Shown here: positions 59,552 to 64,000 of the stretch, piece by piece
Layout: each line of letters begins with the position of its first letter
Numbering within the stretch: position 1 is the first letter of the stretch
Source of the DNA: Deltaproteobacteria bacterium
GTDB taxonomy: Bacteria > Desulfobacterota > Deferrimicrobia > Deferrimicrobiales > Deferrimicrobiaceae
DNA length: 64,000 nucleotides
Reading direction: 5' to 3'
NCBI GenBank assembly: GCA_021815305.1
Contig: JAKAHC010000005.1
Location: forward strand, 1-64,000
Notes under the pieces: generated by a model
Told to the model about the DNA's origin: nothing
Database searches by the model: none
What the model saw: only the letters and a program-made list of their open reading frames with translations
Made by a program: the position numbers and the translations under genes

Positions 59552-60418
59552 TCAGATCGCGCAGGGGACCGCGCGGCCGGGGAGAAGCCCGCTGCGGAAG
59601 CGGCGGGAGGGAGGGGAAGCGGCCCGGAACAGGGAAGCGATCCGGGAAAGGGGGAAGATTCCGTAGCCGAGATCCCTCGCCCCGTCGAGGATCTCTACGA
59701 ACGCGTTCCTCCAGATCCCCCCCTCCGCCTCCGCATGCACGGGGAGTACGTGCATGCCGCCGGAGTCGAGGGCGGCGAGGATGCGCGGCACCCCGCGTTT
59801 CCCCCCCACCTCCTCCAGGCACGGAAGGTCCGACGGAACCTCCACCAGGCCGGTTCCCTCGAGGAAAAAGGGGGCGGAGGCGCGGGTGCAGCTCAGATAT
59901 TCCCACGGGAACTCCCGCAAGACGCCTACCGCTTCCTCCGTCAGGAGCCACGCCGGCGCGCCGAAGGCCCGTGGCCGGTGTCCCAGGCACTCCTCGTACG
60001 AAGCCACACCGCGGGCGAACCATTCCCGGATCCAGCCGGCTCCCTTCCCGGGAAGCGCGTCCTGCCACGTGCGATGGTCCCACGCGTGGAACTCCACCTC
60101 GTGCCCCTTCTCCTCGATCGTCCGGCACAGGGAAGGAAGGGCGGAGGCGATCCTCGGGGCAGGAAGAAGGGTCCCGTAGAGGGCGGTCCGGAAACCGTAG
60201 AGCCCGGGGGCGTTCGTGCGCAGCATCTTGCCCAGGAAGCGCGGGTTGCGCAGAAGCTGGCAGATCGCCTTCCCCGAGTTGTCGGGGCCGAAGGAGAGGA
60301 AGAACGTCGCGGGTACCCCGTGCGCGGCGAGGGTCTCGAGGAGCGACGGGACGCCTTCCTCCATCCCCCGCCGCGTGTCGACGTCGACCTTGAGGCCGAG
60401 GATGCGCAGCCCCCTCAT
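59552..60418 (-). CDS. arnD: ArnD-type deformylase of the Ara4N pathway
   Basis: 288 residues with a polysaccharide deacetylase fold: LKVDVDTRRGM (metal Asp), PATFFLSFGPDNSG, EVEFHAWDHRTWQD (metal His residues) and GAPAWLLT. It removes the formyl group from undecaprenyl-phosphate-Ara4FN. The rest of the pathway is directly upstream, which supports the assignment over other deacetylases. A 145-base gap separates it from the decarboxylase gene. Confidence 0.9.
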   Translation of the reverse strand: MRGLRILGLKVDVDTRRGMEEGVPSLLETLAAHGVPATFFLSFGPDNSGKAICQLLRNPRFLGKMLRTNAPGLYGFRTALYGTLLPAPRIASALPSLCRTIEEKGHEVEFHAWDHRTWQDALPGKGAGWIREWFARGVASYEECLGHRPRAFGAPAWLLTEEAVGVLREFPWEYLSCTRASAPFFLEGTGLVEVPSDLPCLEEVGGKRGVPRILAALDSGGMHVLPVHAEAEGGIWRNAFVEILDGARDLGYGIFPLSRIASLFRAASPPSRRFRSGLLPGRAVPCAI

Positions 60419-60563
60419 GACACGGGATCCCGCGGCGGGGGGTTCCTCGAAGTGCCCCCCGTTCCTGCCGCACCGGGGGTACCCCGGCGGCGCGGAGCTC
60501 GAACCGGGGCGGCCTTCGGAGCGAAGTCGGGTCCCGGTCGAAAAAAGGCCTGGGACAACCCCG

Positions 60564-61586
60564 TCAATTCCCTGCGCCGGCCTCGGCGAGGAAGGCGTCG
60601 AGCGTCTTCGAAAGGGCCGTCCGCATCGAGACCTTCGGGGTCCACCCGAGGCACTCCGCCGCGCGCCGGATCGAAGGCGTCCGGGTCTGGATGTCCTGGT
60701 ACCCCTCGCCGTAGAACCGCCTGGAATCCACCTCGACGATGGGGGGAACCTTCCTCCCGCGGTTCCGGGGGTGCCTCGCGTAAAGATCCCGGAGCATGCC
60801 GGCGAGTTCCTTGATCGAATAGTCGTTTTCCGGGTTCCCCAGGTTGAAGATCCCCCCCGTCGCGCACCCGCCCTGGTTCGCGAGGATCTTCATGAGCCCC
60901 GAGATGCCGTCGTCCACGTAGGTGAAGCACCGCCGCTGCTTCCCGCCGTCGACCAGCTGGATGGGCTCCCCGAGATACAGGTTGGCGATGAACTGGGTCA
61001 CCACGCGGGAGCTCCCCTCCTTGGCCGTCTCGAGGGAGTCCAGCCTGGGCCCGATCCAGTTGAACGGACGGAAGAGCGTGAAGGAGAGGCCCTGGCGGCC
61101 GTGCGCCCAGATGACGCGGTCCAGAAGCTGCTTGCTGCAGGAGTAGATCCACCGCTCCTTGCAGATCGGCCCCAGCACCAGCGGAGACATCTCCTCGTCG
61201 AACTCCGGGTCCGCGCACATCCCGTACACCTCGGAGGTGGAGGGGAAGACCAGCCGCTTCCCGTACCGGTGCACCTGGCGGACGATCCGAAGGTTCTCCT
61301 CGAAGTCCAGCTCGAACACCGAAAGCGGCCGTTCGACGTAGACCTTCGGCGTGGCGATGGCGACGAGCGGGAGCACGACGTCGGCCTTCTTGATGTGGTA
61401 CTCGATCCACTCCTTGTTGATCGAGATGTCTCCCTCGACGAAGTCGAACCGCGGGTGTTTCGCCACCTTCCCCAGTCTCTCGGCGGAAAGGTCCATTCCG
61501 TACACCTTCCAGTCCGTGTCTTTCAGGATCTTCGTCGTGAGGTGGTGGCCGATGAAGCCGTTCACTCCCAGGATCAGGACTTTCAT
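60564..61586 (-). CDS. arnA: UDP-glucuronic acid oxidative decarboxylase (ArnA C-terminal domain as separate gene)
   Basis: 340 residues of the SDR fold. The NAD site is [12 protein letters not shown] (residues 6-16); the Ser/Thr-Tyr-Lys set is STSEV (116-120), Tyr148 and Lys152 in YSCSKQ. It converts UDP-glucuronate to the UDP-4-keto-pentose that ArnB aminates. In E. coli this domain is fused to the formyltransferase; here they are two genes overlapping as ATGA (61583-61586), with the formyltransferase first. Confidence 0.93.
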   Translation of the reverse strand: MKVLILGVNGFIGHHLTTKILKDTDWKVYGMDLSAERLGKVAKHPRFDFVEGDISINKEWIEYHIKKADVVLPLVAIATPKVYVERPLSVFELDFEENLRIVRQVHRYGKRLVFPSTSEVYGMCADPEFDEEMSPLVLGPICKERWIYSCSKQLLDRVIWAHGRQGLSFTLFRPFNWIGPRLDSLETAKEGSSRVVTQFIANLYLGEPIQLVDGGKQRRCFTYVDDGISGLMKILANQGGCATGGIFNLGNPENDYSIKELAGMLRDLYARHPRNRGRKVPPIVEVDSRRFYGEGYQDIQTRTPSIRRAAECLGWTPKVSMRTALSKTLDAFLAEAGAGN

Positions 61587-62533
61587 GAAAGCCTCCCGTC
61601 GACGGCTCCGGCGAGAAGGTCGGCGATCTCCGCCCCCTTCGCCGTCCGCGATCTCCATTCGATCTCTTCCAGCTGCAACCCGCCTGCCCCGGTCTCCACG
61701 ACCGCCCGCCGCGGCGAGGGACACGACGCAGGGCGCCCGCCCGCAACCCGGATCGTCCCCGGGGGAATCCCTCCGCCCGGGTCTCCGGCCAGCGGCACCG
61801 CCCACCAGACGGTCAGCTTTTCCCCGTCGAGTTCCGCGAACGCCCCGGGGTACGGGCGGGTGACCGCCCGGACGAGGTTGTAGATCTCCACCGCGGGGCG
61901 GGACCAGTCGATCCGGCCGTCTTCCGGCTTCCGGCCGCCGAAGTAACTGCCCCGGGCGATCTCGTTGGGCCGGCGGGGGATGTCCCCTCCTGCGATCCGC
62001 GGCAGGAGATCTCCGAGGAGCCGGGCGGCCGCCCCTTCCATCTTCCCGAAGAGGGAAAGGGCCGTGTCCCCGAAGTCGATCGGGACCGCGACCTGCCCGA
62101 CGATGTCCCCCGCGTCGGGTTTCACCGTCATGAAATGGAGGGTCACCCCCGTCTCCCTTTCCCCTTTCACGAGGACCCAGTTCACCGGCGCCCGCCCCCG
62201 GTACTTCGGCAAAAGCGATCCGTGGAGGTTCATCGCTCCCAGCCGCGGGATGCCGAGGACTTCTTCCTTCAGCATGGAGCGGTAGTAGAAGGAGAAGAGG
62301 AGGTCGGGCCGCAGCCCGCGGATCCGTTCCGGCCAGGGCGCGGCGTTGACGTCCTTCGGGTGGACGACGGGGATCCCCCGCTCGCGGCAGAAGTCCGTCA
62401 CGGAGGCGAACCACCGGTTCTCCTTCGGGTCGTCCTCGTGGGACAGGACCATCGGAACTTCGAAGCCGTGGAAAAGAAGCGCGCGCAGGCCGACGATCCC
62501 CATGTTGTGGTATGCGAAAACGACCGCCCTCAT
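61583..62533 (-). CDS. arnA: UDP-Ara4N formyltransferase (ArnA N-terminal domain as separate gene)
   Basis: 316 residues. The catalytic set Asn102, His104 and Asp140 ([16 protein letters not shown] and VKPDAGDI) falls at exactly the E. coli ArnA numbering. It N-formylates UDP-4-amino-4-deoxy-L-arabinose using 10-formyl-THF. Its stop overlaps the decarboxylase start. A stand-alone formyltransferase paired with a separate decarboxylase is the unfused version of ArnA. Confidence 0.93.
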   Translation of the reverse strand: MRAVVFAYHNMGIVGLRALLFHGFEVPMVLSHEDDPKENRWFASVTDFCRERGIPVVHPKDVNAAPWPERIRGLRPDLLFSFYYRSMLKEEVLGIPRLGAMNLHGSLLPKYRGRAPVNWVLVKGERETGVTLHFMTVKPDAGDIVGQVAVPIDFGDTALSLFGKMEGAAARLLGDLLPRIAGGDIPRRPNEIARGSYFGGRKPEDGRIDWSRPAVEIYNLVRAVTRPYPGAFAELDGEKLTVWWAVPLAGDPGGGIPPGTIRVAGGRPASCPSPRRAVVETGAGGLQLEEIEWRSRTAKGAEIADLLAGAVDGRLS

Positions 62534-62539
62534 GGTCCC

Positions 62540-63463
62540 TCACCGCTCGTGGAGCTTGCGGATGGTGAAGCGAGGGCGCTTGCGGACCTCGTGGTAGATG
62601 CGGCCGAGGTACTGCCCCATGATCCCCAGGGCGAAGAAGAGGGCTCCCACGAAGAAGAACAGGACGGCGAAGAGGGTGAAGATGCCGTTCTCCGCCCACG
62701 CGGCGCCGTAGAAGACGCGCATCACGGCGAGGAGGATGCCGAAGGCCACGCCCAGGAACGCCATCCCCGTCCCCGTGTACAGCAGCACGCGCAGGGGAAA
62801 CTCGGAAAAGGAGGTGAGCAGGTCGAACTGGAGGTTCAGGAGTTTCCACAGATTGTAGTTGGAGGCCCCGGCGTGCCGTTCCTCGTGCCCCACCGGGATC
62901 TCCGACATCCGCTTGGCGTACAGGGTCGCGAGGGCCGGGATGAAGGTGGAGTATTCCTGGCTCTCCACCATGCGGTCCACCACCTCGCGCCGGTACCCCC
63001 GGAGCATGCACCCCCAGTCGCTCATGCGGATTCCCGTGATGCGTCGGGTCATCGCGTTCACGACCCGGGAGGGAACCTTCCGGAACACGGAGTCCTTCCG
63101 CGTCTCCCGCACCGTCCCGACGACCTCGTAGTTCCCGTCCTCCATGGCGCGGACGATGGAGGGGATCTCCTCCGGCGGGTTCTGAAGGTCCGCGTCGATC
63201 GTGACGACGATATCCCCCCGGACCACGGAGAACCCCGACATGATCGCCGCGTGCTGCCCGTAGTTGCGCGTGAGCTCGAGGACCCGCACCCCTTCCCGGC
63301 CGACGAACCCCTTGAGGACCTCGAGGGAATCGTCCCTGCTGCCGTCGTCGACGTACACGATCTCGTACGGCCGTCCCACCTTCCCCAGCGCGGCCTCGAG
63401 GCGGTCCATCAGCAGCGGCAGGTTCGGCTCCTCGTTGTAGACGGGGACCACGACGGAAATCAT
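62540..63463 (-). CDS. arnC: ArnC-type undecaprenyl-phosphate Ara4FN transferase
   Basis: 307 residues. A GT-A glycosyltransferase domain ([31 protein letters not shown]) is followed by two C-terminal membrane helices ([38 protein letters not shown]) typical of ArnC/DPM-like enzymes. It moves Ara4FN from UDP to undecaprenyl phosphate. Its ATG shares one base with the arnB stop (TGATG), and it ends seven bases before the formyltransferase start. Confidence 0.93.
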   Translation of the reverse strand: MISVVVPVYNEEPNLPLLMDRLEAALGKVGRPYEIVYVDDGSRDDSLEVLKGFVGREGVRVLELTRNYGQHAAIMSGFSVVRGDIVVTIDADLQNPPEEIPSIVRAMEDGNYEVVGTVRETRKDSVFRKVPSRVVNAMTRRITGIRMSDWGCMLRGYRREVVDRMVESQEYSTFIPALATLYAKRMSEIPVGHEERHAGASNYNLWKLLNLQFDLLTSFSEFPLRVLLYTGTGMAFLGVAFGILLAVMRVFYGAAWAENGIFTLFAVLFFFVGALFFALGIMGQYLGRIYHEVRKRPRFTIRKLHER

Positions 63464-64000
63464 CACCCGCGCTCCGCGAGGATTTCCCTCACCGCCTCGC
63501 AGACGTATTCCACGTCCTCGTCCGCCATCCCCGGGAACAGGGGAAGTGAAACGATCCGGCCTCCCGCCCGTTCGGTCTCCGGCAGGTTCCCGTATCCCGT
63601 CCCGTACCGGCCCATAACGTAGGAGAGAAGGTGGCAGGGAGGGAAGTGCAGCCCCACGCCCACGTTGCGCGCCGCAAGTTCCCCGATGAAAAGGTCGCGG
63701 TCCATGCCCGTGACCTTGACGATGAACAGGTGCCAGGAGTGGGCGTGGGGGTACGGCACCTCCTGGGGGAGGTCGATCCCCTGCACGCCGTGCAGGCACC
63801 CGAGGTATCTCCCCGCAAGTTCCGCGCGCCGGAGGTTCAGGTCGGCGACCCTCCGCATCTGCACGACCCCGATGGCCGCCTGGATGTCGGTGAGGTTGTA
63901 CTTGTACCCCGGCTCCCGGATGTCGTAGTGGGGCGTTCCGCCCTTCCCGTACCTCTTCCAGGCGTCGCGCTCGATCCCGTGGAAGCGCAGCAGGCGCAGC
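63463..64000 (-). CDS. arnB: ArnB aminotransferase, 3' part (runs off the right edge)
   Basis: The last ~179 residues of a PLP-dependent DegT/DnrJ/EryC1 aminotransferase. [40 protein letters not shown] and [16 protein letters not shown] are the family's C-terminal motifs. It aminates the UDP-4-keto-pentose to UDP-Ara4N. The N-terminal part with the PLP lysine lies beyond 64000. Being first of the visible Arn genes, it probably starts or nearly starts the operon. Confidence 0.9.
   Translation of the reverse strand, partial: LRLLRFHGIERDAWKRYGKGGTPHYDIREPGYKYNLTDIQAAIGVVQMRRVADLNLRRAELAGRYLGCLHGVQGIDLPQEVPYPHAHSWHLFIVKVTGMDRDLFIGELAARNVGVGLHFPPCHLLSYVMGRYGTGYGNLPETERAGGRIVSLPLFPGMADEDVEYVCEAVREILAERG

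Overview
The window is GC-rich (roughly 65% by eye), gene-dense bacterial chromosome with many ATGA-type stop/start overlaps. The gene set (fused Liv permease, CPA2 antiporter, sigma-54 regulators, MucR, Slp lipoprotein, PqiABC, lipid A Ara4N genes, divergent Fe-SOD, Hcp) indicates a Gram-negative with an outer membrane. I would guess a Deltaproteobacteria/Desulfobacterota relative, but this is an impression from gene content, not a phylogenetic result.

Layout. 1-6932: the right end of an integrated element with lower GC patches. It carries a restriction-modification set (vsr, m5C methyltransferase, DUF4928 protein), an AlbA_2/Schlafen-like protein with an XRE regulator, and a large serine recombinase whose reading frame runs into the 3' half of a tRNA-Arg(ACG) gene, the probable attachment site. 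6933-19011: core genes of mixed function (small lipoproteins, DUF169, NmrA, an ArsB/NhaD-type carrier, an RRM protein, MprF, ChrA-MarC, Hcp). 19104-25788: an MBL-fold protein, cyanase, a PurM/HypE-superfamily protein and tenA-thiE-thiL-thiD, facing a methyltransferase and a YkoF-type thiamine/HMP-binding protein. 26036-34618: an acetate kinase remnant, a giant AsmA-family protein, Slp, a GYD protein, an unrecognised 354-aa protein and a Kef-type antiporter. 34878-42597: a single minus-strand operon, MaoC - Liv binding protein - fused LivH/LivM permease - LivG - LivF - two CoA-transferases.

42598-49004: an AT-rich divergent control region with repeated palindromic sites, an MFS carrier, NifX-like and DUF134 proteins, an arsenic set (acr3, a gutted arsR, arsC) and a sigma-54 regulator. 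49107-58017: YbaK, pqiA-pqiA-pqiB-pqiC, an NtrC-type two-component pair, Fe-SOD and MucR. 58185-64000: a broken Nudix gene, a nitronate monooxygenase-like gene and the arn operon (arnB-C-formyltransferase-decarboxylase-D) for 4-amino-arabinose modification of lipid A, running off the right edge.

How it works together. Several modules are envelope or stress defences: MprF and Arn both reduce negative surface charge, PqiABC and AsmA act in lipid transport, and arsenic, chromate, superoxide and nitrosative-stress (Hcp) genes are spread through the window. The most unusual grouping is cyanase plus a HypE/PurM-like enzyme inside a thiamine salvage operon. Three genes are visibly decayed: ackA (N-terminal fragment), arsR (internal deletion removing the DNA-binding region) and a Nudix hydrolase (5' truncation plus frameshift).
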